Source: Streptomyces sp. CCM_MD2014
Lineage (GTDB): Bacteria; Actinomycetota; Actinomycetes; Streptomycetales; Streptomycetaceae
Assembly (NCBI RefSeq): GCF_000772045.1
Contig: NZ_CP009754.1
Location: forward strand, 6,262,001-6,326,000
Direction: 5' to 3'
Length of the DNA stretch: 64,000 nucleotides
The position numbers and the translations under genes are program-made. Under the pieces are notes generated by a model, which made no database searches, was not told the DNA's origin, and was given only the letters and a program-made list of their open reading frames with translations. Below are positions 1 to 8,320 of this stretch, in pieces (the stretch's first letter is position 1; each line of letters starts with the position of its first letter).

Positions 1-84
1 GACCTGTCCCCGGCCGACCAGGTCGACCGGCGGGTGGCGGCCGTTCTGCACTACCTGGAGAACGCGCGGGCGCCACGCCGCTGA
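1..84 (+). CDS. C-terminal end of an unidentified protein (partial)
   Basis: The first 84 bases read open in frame 1 and end at TGA (82–84). They give 27 residues, with an acidic/hydrophobic helix followed by ENARAPRR at the end. Third positions are mostly G or C, as in real genes here. The start lies outside the window and the fragment is too short to assign a family. The gene runs toward the convergent small gene at 103–282, only 18 bp away. Confidence 0.6.
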   Translation, partial: DLSPADQVDRRVAAVLHYLENARAPRR

Positions 85-102
85 GCGGCCGGGGCGGCGG
101 GG

Positions 103-282
103 TCAGTTCCCGGGATTCCGCTGCCGTTCCCGCAGCCTGCGCAACAGCTCCCGCTTCTGGGCCTGCGGGGACGGGCCGCCGCCGACGCGCCCGGCCCGGT
201 CTCCGCCGCGCAGGGCGTCCCGGCCGAGGTTCCGGCGCGTGCCTCCGACGCCCAGCATGTTTCCGCTTCCGCCTCGGGGCAT
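103..282 (-). CDS. Small basic protein, DUF6243-like (59 aa)
   Basis: This is an Arg/Gly-rich protein of 59 residues starting MPRGGSGNMLGVGG and ending in a helix of the form QAQKRELLRRLRERQ. It resembles a small Streptomyces family I recall as DUF6243, whose function is unknown. A start at 282 is chosen because GAAGGAG lies 6 bases upstream, while extending further back would run into the regulator diverging at 401. It shares a 118-bp intergenic region, with an operator-like palindrome, with the TetR gene. Its charge would allow nucleic-acid binding, but nothing shows it. Confidence 0.7.
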   Translation of the reverse strand: MPRGGSGNMLGVGGTRRNLGRDALRGGDRAGRVGGGPSPQAQKRELLRRLRERQRNPGN

Positions 283-321
283 GGGTTTCTCCTTCGGACC
301 GGTGCGAGCTCCGTAGCTAAA

Positions 322-338
322 CGAGACGGTTCGTCTCG
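322..338. promoter_or_regulatory. Operator-like palindrome for the TetR regulator
   Basis: The 17-bp inverted repeat CGAGACG-gtt-CGTCTCG lies between the divergent genes starting at 282 (−) and 401 (+). Size, symmetry and position fit an autoregulatory TetR operator controlling both genes. Binding is inferred. Confidence 0.55.
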
Positions 339-400
339 CTTGTTCGCGGCTCCCACTGTCGGCGAGACGCGGCGTCTTGTCAACCTGGTAGCTTCGGAGC

Positions 401-1051
401 ATGGCCACACAGAAGCCCACCCGCACCCCCGCCACCGCCGCCGAGCGGCCGCACCCCGACGCCACCCGGCGCAGCCAGCGGTCCCGCCAGGCCATCTACG
501 ACGCCGCCCTGGAGCTGGTCGGTGAGGTCGGCTACCCCAAGACCACCATCGAGGGCATCGCGGCCCGCGCCGGCGTCGGCAAGCAGACGATCTACCGCTG
601 GTGGTCCTCGAAGGCGGACGTCCTGCTGGAGGCCTTCCTCGATCTCGGCGACCGGCTCGTGGAGGCCGCCGGCGAGGAGGCGTACACCATTCCGGACACC
701 GGTGACGTGGCCGCCGACCTCAAGACCGTCCTGCGCGCCACCGTCGACGAACTGCGCGACCCCCGGTTCGAGGCCCCCTACCGCGCCCTGGCCGCGGAGG
801 GCGTCGTCAACGAGGAGCTGGGCCGGACCTTCGTGGCGCGGCTCCTGGAGCCGTCGCTGCAGCTCCACGCCGACCGGCTGCGCGCCGCGCAGAAGGCCGG
901 CCAGGTGCGGCAGGACATCGACCCGCGGATCGCCCTGGAACTCTTCGTCTCCCCGCTCGCCCAGCGCTGGCTCCAGCACACGGGGCCGTTCTCCCACGCC
1001 TACACCGACACCCTCGTCGACTACGCGCTGCACGGGCTCGCTCCCCGCTGA
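401..1051 (+). CDS. TetR/AcrR-family transcriptional regulator
   Basis: A 216-residue regulator. The TetR-type helix-turn-helix is at about residues 27–75, with TTIEGIAARAGVGKQTIYRWW as the recognition region, followed by an all-helical ligand-binding domain resembling the TetR_C_33/AcrR type. It diverges from the small basic protein at 103–282. The 17-bp palindrome at 322–338 in the shared promoter region is the likely operator, so autoregulation is expected. The ligand cannot be predicted. The first 25 residues are basic and disordered. Start ATG at 401. Confidence 0.9.
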   Translation: MATQKPTRTPATAAERPHPDATRRSQRSRQAIYDAALELVGEVGYPKTTIEGIAARAGVGKQTIYRWWSSKADVLLEAFLDLGDRLVEAAGEEAYTIPDTGDVAADLKTVLRATVDELRDPRFEAPYRALAAEGVVNEELGRTFVARLLEPSLQLHADRLRAAQKAGQVRQDIDPRIALELFVSPLAQRWLQHTGPFSHAYTDTLVDYALHGLAPR

Positions 1052-1157
1052 CCGGACAAGCCTGACCAGGGAAGTTTGTCCCTTCGCGACCCCGAAGCGA
1101 TAAATGGTGGGACGATAGGGCATGCTGGTGCGCACGACGGCGAGGGCAAGGGGATAG

Positions 1158-1889
1158 ATGAGCGCGGAGTTCGGCGGTCGGAGCGGTCTGCAGGGCAAAC
1201 TCTCCTCGTGGCTGCGCGGACGCCGCCCCAAGGAGGCCGCCGGAGACGGTGGCCGGGAGGGCCTGCTGCTCGCCGCCGCCGGTGCGGGACTGCCTCTGGC
1301 GCCCGCCGCGCACCCCGCCGGATACCGTTGCTCGTGCGACCGCGTGGGCTGTCCCACCCCGGCCCGGCACCCGGTGTCGTTCGCCTGGCAGACGCAGTCC
1401 ACCACCGACCGCGCCCAGATCGAGCGCTGGGCCCGGCACCAGCCCGAGGCCAACTTCATCACCGCGACCGGCATGGTGCACGACGTCCTCGACGTGCCGC
1501 TCCAGGCCGGTCGCGAGGCGCTGCGGCGGCTGCTCGACGCCGGCGTCGACGTCGGGCCGGTCGCCGAGAGCGACGACGGGCGCATGATGTTCTTCACCCT
1601 CACCCGCGGTACGCCCGAGGACGAGGACGAGTGGTGGCCCTGCGAGCTGGACTGCCACCCCGAGACCATGGACGAGCATCCCGGGCTGCGCTGGCACTGC
1701 CGCGGGTCCTACGTACTGGTGCCGCCGGCCCGGCTGCCCGGCGAAGGCCGGACCGTGCACTGGGTGCGCGGCCCCGAGCACCCGCTGCCCGACCCGCTGA
1801 CCCTTCTGGAGACCCTCACCGACGCCTGCGCCCGGCACGCCGGCGAGGAGAGCGACCAGGCGGGCGCCGCCTGGCCCCTGCGTCGCTGA
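1158..1889 (+). CDS. Bifunctional DNA primase/polymerase-domain (PrimPol-like) protein
   Basis: A 243-residue protein with the N-terminal layout of the archaeo-eukaryotic PrimPol family of actinobacteria: a Cys-containing segment (YRCSCDRVGCPTPARHP), then W..Q....I..W....P..NF.TATG at about residues 80–110. In replicative PrimPols this region carries the acidic metal-binding residues, but the D-x-D motif is not obvious here, so catalysis is uncertain. GGGG lies just upstream of ATG 1158. It stands alone on the chromosome and is not part of the element at 35–57 kb, which has its own PrimPol. It may be a domesticated relic or a repair-related protein. Confidence 0.65.
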   Translation: MSAEFGGRSGLQGKLSSWLRGRRPKEAAGDGGREGLLLAAAGAGLPLAPAAHPAGYRCSCDRVGCPTPARHPVSFAWQTQSTTDRAQIERWARHQPEANFITATGMVHDVLDVPLQAGREALRRLLDAGVDVGPVAESDDGRMMFFTLTRGTPEDEDEWWPCELDCHPETMDEHPGLRWHCRGSYVLVPPARLPGEGRTVHWVRGPEHPLPDPLTLLETLTDACARHAGEESDQAGAAWPLRR

Positions 1890-1901
1890 GGCCCGCGGCG
1901 G

Positions 1902-2891
1902 CTACTCGCCCTTGGCCGACGTCAGGCCCTGCACGCGGCCCAGTACCGACACCGGCCCGTCCACCGGGTCGAGCGCCACCTCGTTGGAGACGAACTCCAT
2001 CGTCAGCGACTGTTTGATCTCGCCGTCCGTCAGCGCCAGCACGTCCTTGTTCGGCGTCGGCACCGACGCGCCCTGCGCGGCGGTCTGCTTCTCGAAGTGC
2101 CGGGTCGTGAAGAACACCAGCGCCCCGCCGTCCTTCGTCCGCAGCGCCAGCGGCGCGTAGTCGCCGTTCGTCAGCGGCTCGTCGATGTACTGCGTGGCCA
2201 GTCCGGGGCGGGTGGACCGCTTCTCGCGCAGCGCGCGCCAGGAACTGGTGTGCGTCCCGTCCGCGAAGGTCTTCCCGCCGTCCTGCAGATACGTCGTGTA
2301 GCCCTTGCTCAGCTCGGCCGGCGGCATGCTCACGTCGGTCGCGTTCGCGGGCACGGCCTCCGCCCAGCCGTCCGCGTCGGTCTTGAACTCGGGCACCTTG
2401 CCCGGGGCGACCAGCGTCAGGTACGCCGCCTCCCAGGTGTCCTCCAGGCCGTCGCGGGTGAACACCAGCAACCAGCGGGCGTCGCCGCCCTTGTTGGCCT
2501 TGGTGTCCGCGAGGAACCAGCGCGGCCAGCCCGCCTTCTTCGGGATGGTGAACCTGGCGTCGCTCAACTCCAGCGGCGTGTGCGTCGGGTTGCCGTCCGG
2601 GTGGTTGGCCGCCCCCGCCTCCAGCCGCGCCGAGTCGATGGCGGCGAGGGCGCCCGTCGTGCGGTCGGCGTCCAGGTCGGCGTCGAACGCCTTGTCGGCC
2701 TCGTTGTACGCGGTGGTGAACCGCTCCAGCGCCTTCGCGGCCTCGGCCCGGGTGGCCGAGGGGAGCACCTCGCGCTCACCGTGCACCACCACGCATCCGC
2801 TCGCCGCCAACGACAGAGCGGTCGCCGAGGCGGATATGAGCGCGCACTTCTCAAGCCTGCGGGGCCTTCGAGGGCCGCGTTCCTGGCTCAT
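1902..2891 (-). CDS. Conserved lipoprotein downstream of the Efe iron system
   Basis: A 329-residue predicted lipoprotein. A basic N-terminus is followed by a hydrophobic segment ending in the lipobox LAASGC (Cys at about residue 33). The exported part is hydrophilic with no domain I recognise. Its start overlaps the 3' end of efeU by 41 bp, with GAAGGA upstream, so it is very probably the last gene of the efeO-efeB-efeU transcript. It could act on the outer face of the membrane, but no role in iron uptake is shown by the sequence. Confidence 0.75.
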   Translation of the reverse strand: MSQERGPRRPRRLEKCALISASATALSLAASGCVVVHGEREVLPSATRAEAAKALERFTTAYNEADKAFDADLDADRTTGALAAIDSARLEAGAANHPDGNPTHTPLELSDARFTIPKKAGWPRWFLADTKANKGGDARWLLVFTRDGLEDTWEAAYLTLVAPGKVPEFKTDADGWAEAVPANATDVSMPPAELSKGYTTYLQDGGKTFADGTHTSSWRALREKRSTRPGLATQYIDEPLTNGDYAPLALRTKDGGALVFFTTRHFEKQTAAQGASVPTPNKDVLALTDGEIKQSLTMEFVSNEVALDPVDGPVSVLGRVQGLTSAKGE

Positions 2892-3723
2892 CAGGTTCCT
2901 TCACCTTCCCCTTCCCGGAGGCGAACCCTACCGGGGCGAGGAAGAGCGCGAGCGTCGGGATCAGGTACAGCAGCCACACCGTGACCTGGAGGACGGTCGG
3001 ATCGGGCTGGAAGTTGAACACGCCCTTGAGTAGGGTGCCGTACCAGCTGGACGGGTCGACCGTGTTGCTGATGTCGAAGGCCAGGTTCGTCAGACCCGGC
3101 ACCAGGTCGGCCTCCTGCAAGTCGTGCACGCCGTACGCGAGGACGCCCGCCGCCACGACGACCAGCATGCCGCCGGTCCAGGTGAAGAACCGGGCCAGGT
3201 TGACGCGCAGCGCGCCCCGGTAGAACAGCCAGCCGAGCAGCACCGCCGTCGCCAGTCCCAGGGCCACGCCGATCAGCGGGCGCGGGGTGCCGTCGCTCGC
3301 CGCGTGCACCGACGCCCACACGAACAGCGCCGTCTCCAGGCCCTCCCGGCCGACCGCCAGGAACGCGGTGGCCACCAGGGCGCCGGTGCCCATCGCCAGG
3401 GCCGCGTCCAGCCGACCGTGCAGCTCCGCCTTCAGATGCCGGGCGGTGCGCCGCATCCAGAAGACCATCCACGTCACCAGGACCACGGCCAGGATGGAGA
3501 GCGAACCGCCCAGCGCCTCCTGCGCCTTGAACGTCAGCTCCTGCGAGCCGAACTCCAGCGCGCAGCCGAAGCCGAGCGCGATGGCGATCGCGACGCCGAT
3601 GCCCGCCCAGATCGGTTTCAGGGCGTCCCGGCGGTCCGTCTTGACCAGATAGGCGATGAGGATGCAGACGACGAGCGAGGCCTCCAGGCCCTCGCGCAGT
3701 CCGATCAGGTAGTTGGAGAACAC
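2851..3723 (-). CDS. efeU: EfeU/FTR1-family iron permease
   Basis: A 290-residue membrane protein with about seven transmembrane segments. It carries two REGLE iron-binding motifs, REGLEASL near residue 9 and REGLETAL near residue 120, the hallmark of Ftr1/EfeU permeases. It imports iron delivered by EfeO/EfeB. The start is GTG at 3723 with GGAGG seven bases upstream, two bases after the efeB stop. The C-terminus is a charged cytoplasmic tail. Transcription with efeO and efeB implies control by the iron box at about 6208. Confidence 0.93.
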   Translation of the reverse strand: MFSNYLIGLREGLEASLVVCILIAYLVKTDRRDALKPIWAGIGVAIAIALGFGCALEFGSQELTFKAQEALGGSLSILAVVLVTWMVFWMRRTARHLKAELHGRLDAALAMGTGALVATAFLAVGREGLETALFVWASVHAASDGTPRPLIGVALGLATAVLLGWLFYRGALRVNLARFFTWTGGMLVVVAAGVLAYGVHDLQEADLVPGLTNLAFDISNTVDPSSWYGTLLKGVFNFQPDPTVLQVTVWLLYLIPTLALFLAPVGFASGKGKVKEPDEPGTRPSKAPQA

Positions 3724-3725
3724 GG

Positions 3726-4988
3726 TTACGCCTCCTTGCCGAACAGCGTGCTGCCCCACCAGTCGTCCGCGTCGCGGACCCCGGGCGGCACGGCGAAGAC
3801 CGCCGAACCCACGTGCTGGATGTACTCGTTGAGCGCGTCCGTCGCCAGATTGCGCTGGACGCGGATGAAGCCCGTGCGCACGTCGCGCTGGTAGGCGAGG
3901 AAGAACAGGCCGGCGTCCAGGCGGCCCAGGCCGTCCGTGCCGTCGGTGAAGGAGTAGCCGCGGCGCAGCAGCGTCGCCCCGCCGTTGGAGTCGGGGTGGG
4001 CGAGCCGGACGTGCGCGTCGGGCTTCATCGCCTTCAGGAAGGGTTCGTCGCGCTCCTTGGCCTTGCCGACCGGCGCGCCCTCGCCCTTGTCGCGGCCGAA
4101 CACGTCCTCCTGCTCTTGCAGGGAAGCCCGGTCCCAGGTCTCGATGTGCATGCGGATGCGGCGGGCGACGAGGTACGAACCGCCCGCCATCCAGGCCGGT
4201 CCGTCCTTCGCGGCGGCCCAGACGAACTTCTCCAGGCGGTCCTTGTCCGTGCCCGCGATGTTGCGGGTGCCGTCCTTGAAGCCGAGCAGGTTGCGGGGCG
4301 TCTGCTGGTCGGGCGTCGTGGACGAGGTCTTGCCGAAGCCGAGCTGCGACCAGCGCACGACGACCTTGCCGAAGCCGATCCGGGCGAGGTTGCGGATCGC
4401 GTGCACGGCGACCTGCGGGTCGTCGGCGCAGGCCTGGACGCACAAGTCGCCGCCGCTGCGCGCCTTGTCGAGGTTGTCCCCGGGGAACTTCGGCAGGTCG
4501 GCCAGGGCCTCGGGGCGCAGGCCGGCGAGGCCGAACTTCGCGAAGAGGGACGGGCCGAAGCCGATGGTGAGGGTCAGCCGGGACGGCTTGAGGCCCAGCG
4601 CCTCGCCCGTGTCGTCCGGCGGGGCCTCGGGCAGACCGCCGTAGGCGCCCTCACCCACCGCGTGACCGGCGGTCATCGCGCGGGCCGCCGCCGTCCACTC
4701 CTTGAGCAGCGCGACGAACGCGGCCCGGTCCTCGGTCGTCACGTCGAACGCCGCGAAGTGCAGCCGGTCCTGCACCGGCGTGGCGATGCCCGCCTGGTGC
4801 GCGCCGTGGAAGGGGACGGCGGAGCCCGCGTCGGCACCGGCCGGGTCCGCGTCGCCGCCGGTGCGGTCCATCGCCACCGCGCCGCCGGCCGCCGCGGCGG
4901 CGCCGAGCGCCAGGCCCGCTCCGCCCCAGCCGATCAGCGCCCGCCGGGAGGGCGAAGGGGCCGGTGCGGGGGAGTCGGTGTCCGTCAT
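3726..4988 (-). CDS. efeB: EfeB, Tat-exported DyP-type heme peroxidase
   Basis: A 420-residue protein with a twin-arginine signal (SRRALIGWGGAGLALG at about residues 14–30) followed by a DyP-type peroxidase domain. The GFKDGTRN segment is the GxxDG motif, with the catalytic Asp, and the axial-His region MHIETWDR is near residue 280. The EfeB family oxidises ferrous iron or acts on heme outside the membrane and works with EfeO and EfeU. The gene lies between efeO and efeU with very short spacers (14 and 2 bp). Tat export agrees with folding around heme in the cytoplasm. Confidence 0.93.
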   Translation of the reverse strand: MTDTDSPAPAPSPSRRALIGWGGAGLALGAAAAAGGAVAMDRTGGDADPAGADAGSAVPFHGAHQAGIATPVQDRLHFAAFDVTTEDRAAFVALLKEWTAAARAMTAGHAVGEGAYGGLPEAPPDDTGEALGLKPSRLTLTIGFGPSLFAKFGLAGLRPEALADLPKFPGDNLDKARSGGDLCVQACADDPQVAVHAIRNLARIGFGKVVVRWSQLGFGKTSSTTPDQQTPRNLLGFKDGTRNIAGTDKDRLEKFVWAAAKDGPAWMAGGSYLVARRIRMHIETWDRASLQEQEDVFGRDKGEGAPVGKAKERDEPFLKAMKPDAHVRLAHPDSNGGATLLRRGYSFTDGTDGLGRLDAGLFFLAYQRDVRTGFIRVQRNLATDALNEYIQHVGSAVFAVPPGVRDADDWWGSTLFGKEA

Positions 4989-5002
4989 CTCGCCTCCCAC
5001 GC

Positions 5003-6157
5003 CTACTCGGCGACCACGGCCGCGGCGAGCTTGGACAGCGGCTCCGCCAGCGCGTTGACCGCGTCCGACAGCTCCTTGCGGTCCGCCTTGCCGACCTTGT
5101 CGTAGGAGGTGAACTCGTAGGAGGAGGTGCTCGGGCGGTACTGGTCGAGCAGCTTGTTCAGCGCCCCGAACTGGCGGTCCAGTTCGGTCGTCAGCGCCGC
5201 GTCGTTCTCCTTCGCGACCGGCTTCAGCAGCTCGTACGACTTCTGCGCGCCCTCGACGTTGGCCTTGAAGTCGACCAGGTCGGTGTGCGAGTAGCGCTCC
5301 TCCTCGCCGGTGACCTTGCCGGTGGCGACCTCGTCGAGGAGTTCCTTGGCGCCGTTGGCCATGGAGGTGGGGGTGATCTCCGCCTTGCCGACCCGGTTCT
5401 GCCAGTCCTTCAGGTCGGTGACCAGGGTGGCGGCCAGTTCCTTCTCCCGGTCGCCGATCTTCCCGTCCTGCCACAGCGCCTTCTCCAGGCGGTGCCAGCC
5501 GGTCCAGTCGGTCGCCGGGTCCTGGCCCTCCTCCAGGCCGTCCTCGCGGACGTCCACCTTCGGGTCGATGTCGCCGAAGGACTCCGCGACCGGCTCCGTG
5601 CGCTCCCAGCCGATGCGGGAGGTGGCGTACGCCTTCTTCGCGGCCTCCAGGTCGCCGGCCTCGACGGCCTTCGCGAACGCCTCGGCCTTCGGCAGGGTCT
5701 CGTCGGCCTGCGCCTGCACGTACTGGCGGTAGGCGGCCACGGCCTCGTCGAGCCGCGGGTCGCGCTCGGCCGCCTTGCCGCCGGTGGCCTTCACCTCCTG
5801 GCGGATGCCCTTGCCCTTCATGCCGGGCTTGCAGGCGATGCGGTACTCGCCGGCCTTCACCTCGGCGGTGACCCGCTGCTCGGTGCCGGGGCCGATGTTC
5901 TCCCGCTCGGTGACCACCCGGTCGTCGGGGAAGAGGAGATAGACCTCGGTGACCTTGGAGCCCTTGTTCTCGACGGCCAGTTCGACGTGCCCGGCCGGGA
6001 ACTCCGTCTTCGAGACCTCGCACTTGTCGTCCGTCGCCGTCACCGTGATGACGTGCTCGCCGTCCTCCGCGCCGCTCTTCTCCGTGCAGCCCGTGACGGC
6101 GGCCAGGGCCGCGACGGTGGCGACGGCGGTGACGGCGGAGAGTCTGGCGGCTCGCAT
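5003..6157 (-). CDS. efeO: EfeO, iron-binding imelysin-family lipoprotein
   Basis: A 384-residue lipoprotein. The signal peptide ends in lipobox LAAVTGC (about residues 17–23). A cupredoxin-like domain follows (residues 33–115), then the M75/imelysin domain with the HxxE motif in GWHRLEKALW near residue 240. It captures iron outside the membrane for EfeU. ATG at 6157 is preferred to the in-frame TTG four codons upstream, because GGAG then sits at a normal distance. It is the first gene of the operon and follows an iron box. Confidence 0.92.
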   Translation of the reverse strand: MRAARLSAVTAVATVAALAAVTGCTEKSGAEDGEHVITVTATDDKCEVSKTEFPAGHVELAVENKGSKVTEVYLLFPDDRVVTERENIGPGTEQRVTAEVKAGEYRIACKPGMKGKGIRQEVKATGGKAAERDPRLDEAVAAYRQYVQAQADETLPKAEAFAKAVEAGDLEAAKKAYATSRIGWERTEPVAESFGDIDPKVDVREDGLEEGQDPATDWTGWHRLEKALWQDGKIGDREKELAATLVTDLKDWQNRVGKAEITPTSMANGAKELLDEVATGKVTGEEERYSHTDLVDFKANVEGAQKSYELLKPVAKENDAALTTELDRQFGALNKLLDQYRPSTSSYEFTSYDKVGKADRKELSDAVNALAEPLSKLAAAVVAE

Positions 6158-6207
6158 GCGGGGCTCCAAGGGGTGGCCGAAAAGTGCGCGTGACGGGCCT
6201 CTGAGGG

Positions 6208-6247
6208 AAGGTGAGGCTGGCCTAACATACCTAAGGATTTCCTAAGT
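6208..6247. promoter_or_regulatory. Putative iron box (DmdR/IdeR type) upstream of efeO
   Basis: The 19 bases at 6208–6226 match about 14 of 19 positions of the DmdR consensus in reverse orientation, as the halves GGTGAG and CCTAA. More CCTAA halves follow at 6231 and 6242. The site is 50–90 bp upstream of efeO, as expected for an iron-dependent repressor. It is weaker than the boxes at 9405 and 14738. Confidence 0.6.
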
Positions 6248-6288
6248 AAAACCCGTCCATGCGGTGATCCGAATCTCATGGACGGTGT

Positions 6289-6331
6289 ATGAGCACGGGC
6301 CGGTCACGGTGGCTCAATGAGGTGCTCATAG
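6289..6331. terminator. Inverted repeat between efeO and hmuV
   Basis: A perfect 9-bp inverted repeat, TATGAGCAC at 6289–6297 and GTGCTCATA at 6323–6331, with a 25-base loop. It lies about 50 bp past the hmuV stop on the minus strand and could end the hmuTUV transcript. An operator is also possible. There is no U-tract. Confidence 0.35.
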
Positions 6332-6380
6332 GAGGGTCAAAGGTGCGTCAAGGATGGCCTGCCGGGGCGGCGGCGGGACG

Positions 6381-7226
6381 TCACGGCGTTCGGTGCGGGA
6401 CGACGAGCAGCGCCCCCGTGCGCGGGTGCGGGAACACCTCCACCGGGTGGTCGTAGACCTCCGACAGCAGACCTTCGGCGAACACCCGCGCCGGGGGACC
6501 GTCCGCCGCGATCCGGCCCGAGCGCAGGACCGCCACCCGGTCCGCGTACGCCGCCGCCAGCGCGAGGTCGTGCAGGACGACCACCACCGCGTCCCCGGCC
6601 CGCGCCCGCTCCCGGCACAGCCGCAGCACGAGTTCCTGGTGCCTGAGGTCCAGGGCCGCCGTCGGCTCGTCGAGCAGGAGGAGGGGAGCGCGCTGGGCCA
6701 GGACCCGGGCGAGTGCGACCCGGGCCCGCTCGCCGCCGCTGAGCGCGGAGAACGGGCGCCCGGCGAAGCCGGTCACCTCCGTGCGCGCCATCGCCTCGGC
6801 CACGGCCGCGTCGTCCTCGCCCTCCCGGTCGCCGCCCGCCCAGGGCGCCCGGCCCATCCGGACCACCTCCTCCACCGCGAACGGGAAGGACAGCGACGCC
6901 GACTGGGGCAGCACGGCCCGGCGCAGCGCGAGTTCGGGCGCCGACCATGCCGTCGCCGGGCGGCCGTGGACGCGTACGACGCCCTCGGCGGCCGGGACGT
7001 CGGCGGCCAGCGCGCCCAACAGGGTGGACTTGCCCGCTCCGTTGGGGCCGACCAGGGCGAGCACCTCGCCCGCGCGGACGCGTACGTCCACGCCGTCGAG
7101 GACGGGCCGCCCGCCGAGGCGCACGCGCACCTGCTCGGCCTCGGCGAGGACGTCGCCCGGCGCGGGCGGGGGCGGCGGCGCCGGACGTGGCGACGGTACG
7201 AGCCGCGCCAGTCTCGGACCTCTCAT
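6381..7226 (-). CDS. hmuV: Heme ABC transporter ATP-binding protein
   Basis: A 281-residue ABC ATPase. Walker A is GPNGAGKST near residue 60, the signature is LSGGERARV near 160, and Walker B is LLLLDEPTA near 180 followed by the H-loop LHDLALA. The class is that of siderophore/heme (FecCD-type) importers. It overlaps hmuU by four bases (ATGA) and is the third gene of hmuT-hmuU-hmuV. The Pro-rich N-terminal extension of about 25 residues is unusual but harmless. Heme as substrate is inferred from the adjacent HtaA and heme oxygenase genes. Confidence 0.9.
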   Translation of the reverse strand: MRGPRLARLVPSPRPAPPPPPAPGDVLAEAEQVRVRLGGRPVLDGVDVRVRAGEVLALVGPNGAGKSTLLGALAADVPAAEGVVRVHGRPATAWSAPELALRRAVLPQSASLSFPFAVEEVVRMGRAPWAGGDREGEDDAAVAEAMARTEVTGFAGRPFSALSGGERARVALARVLAQRAPLLLLDEPTAALDLRHQELVLRLCRERARAGDAVVVVLHDLALAAAYADRVAVLRSGRIAADGPPARVFAEGLLSEVYDHPVEVFPHPRTGALLVVPHRTP

Positions 7227-8320
7227 GCCCAGCCTCCCTGCCTGCGCCGGGTGCGGCGCAGCAGCCAGAAGAAGAACGGACTGCCCAGCAGCGCCGTCAG
7301 CACCCCGAGCGGCAGCTCGGCCGGCTCCGCGACCGTGCGGGCGGCCAGGTCGGCGGCGAGCAGCACCAGCGCGCCGAGCAGGGCGCTGCCCGGGATCAGG
7401 AACCGGTGCCGGGGGCCCGCCGCCATCCGCAGCAGGTGCGGGACGACGAGCCCCACGAAGCCGATGACCCCGGCCACGCTCACCGCCGCCGCGGTCAGCA
7501 ACGCGATCACCAGGACCAGGACGACGCGCAGCCGCTCCACGTCCACACCCAGGTGCCGGGCCGGGCGTTCACCGAGGGCGAGCAGGTCGAGCCGGCGGGC
7601 GTACAGCGGGGCAAGCCCGAGTCCCAGGGCGGCGCACGGCAGCACCGCCAGCACCTTCGGCCAGGTCGCCTGGGCGAGCGAGCCCAGCTGCCAGAAGGTG
7701 ATCTGGTTGACCGCCGCCGTGTCGGCGAAGAACAGGAACAGCCCGATCAGCGCGCCCGCGAAGGCGTTCACCGCGATGCCCGTCAGGATCAGCGTGACGA
7801 CCTCCGTACGGCCGCCCGAGCGGGCCATCGCGTACACCACCAGGACGGTGACGAGCCCGGAGCCGAACGCGAAGGCGGGCACGGTCCAGTTGCCCAGGAA
7901 GTTCGAACCGAACGCGATGGCGCCGACCGCGCCGACCGCCGCGCCCGAGGAGACGCCGATGACGCCCGGCTCGGCCAGCGGGTTGCCGAACACGCCCTGC
8001 ATCAGCGCCCCCGCGCAGCCCAGCGAGGCGCCGACGAGCAGCGCGAGCACGATCCTGGGGAAACGCACGTTCCACAGCACCGACTCGGCCACCCGGTCCA
8101 GCTCCGTGCCGCCGAGCCCGGTCCGGTGCAGCAGCGAGCCGAGCACGTCGCCGACCGGGACCGGGTAGGCGCCGGTGCCGGCCGCGACCGGGACGAGGAC
8201 CAGCAGGCCGGCGGCGAGTGCGGCGGTCAGCAGCCAGGCGGTGGAACGCCGGGCGCGGGGCGGGGCCGGGGCGGCGGGTGCCTGCGGGCGCTGCCCCGGC
8301 TTGTCGTCCAGTACGGTCAC
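7223..8320 (-). CDS. hmuU: Heme ABC transporter permease (FecCD family)
   Basis: A 365-residue FecCD-family permease with about nine transmembrane segments. Family-typical stretches include the one around RFPRIVLALLVGASLGCAG and GVIGVSSGAAVGA, and the coupling-helix region GFVGLVVPHLLRM near the C-terminus. The GTG start at 8320 overlaps the hmuT stop by four bases (GTGA), which indicates translational coupling. It would form the membrane channel for heme delivered by HmuT. The N-terminal 35 residues are Pro/Ala-rich and cytoplasmic. Confidence 0.9.
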   Translation of the reverse strand: MTVLDDKPGQRPQAPAAPAPPRARRSTAWLLTAALAAGLLVLVPVAAGTGAYPVPVGDVLGSLLHRTGLGGTELDRVAESVLWNVRFPRIVLALLVGASLGCAGALMQGVFGNPLAEPGVIGVSSGAAVGAVGAIAFGSNFLGNWTVPAFAFGSGLVTVLVVYAMARSGGRTEVVTLILTGIAVNAFAGALIGLFLFFADTAAVNQITFWQLGSLAQATWPKVLAVLPCAALGLGLAPLYARRLDLLALGERPARHLGVDVERLRVVLVLVIALLTAAAVSVAGVIGFVGLVVPHLLRMAAGPRHRFLIPGSALLGALVLLAADLAARTVAEPAELPLGVLTALLGSPFFFWLLRRTRRRQGGWA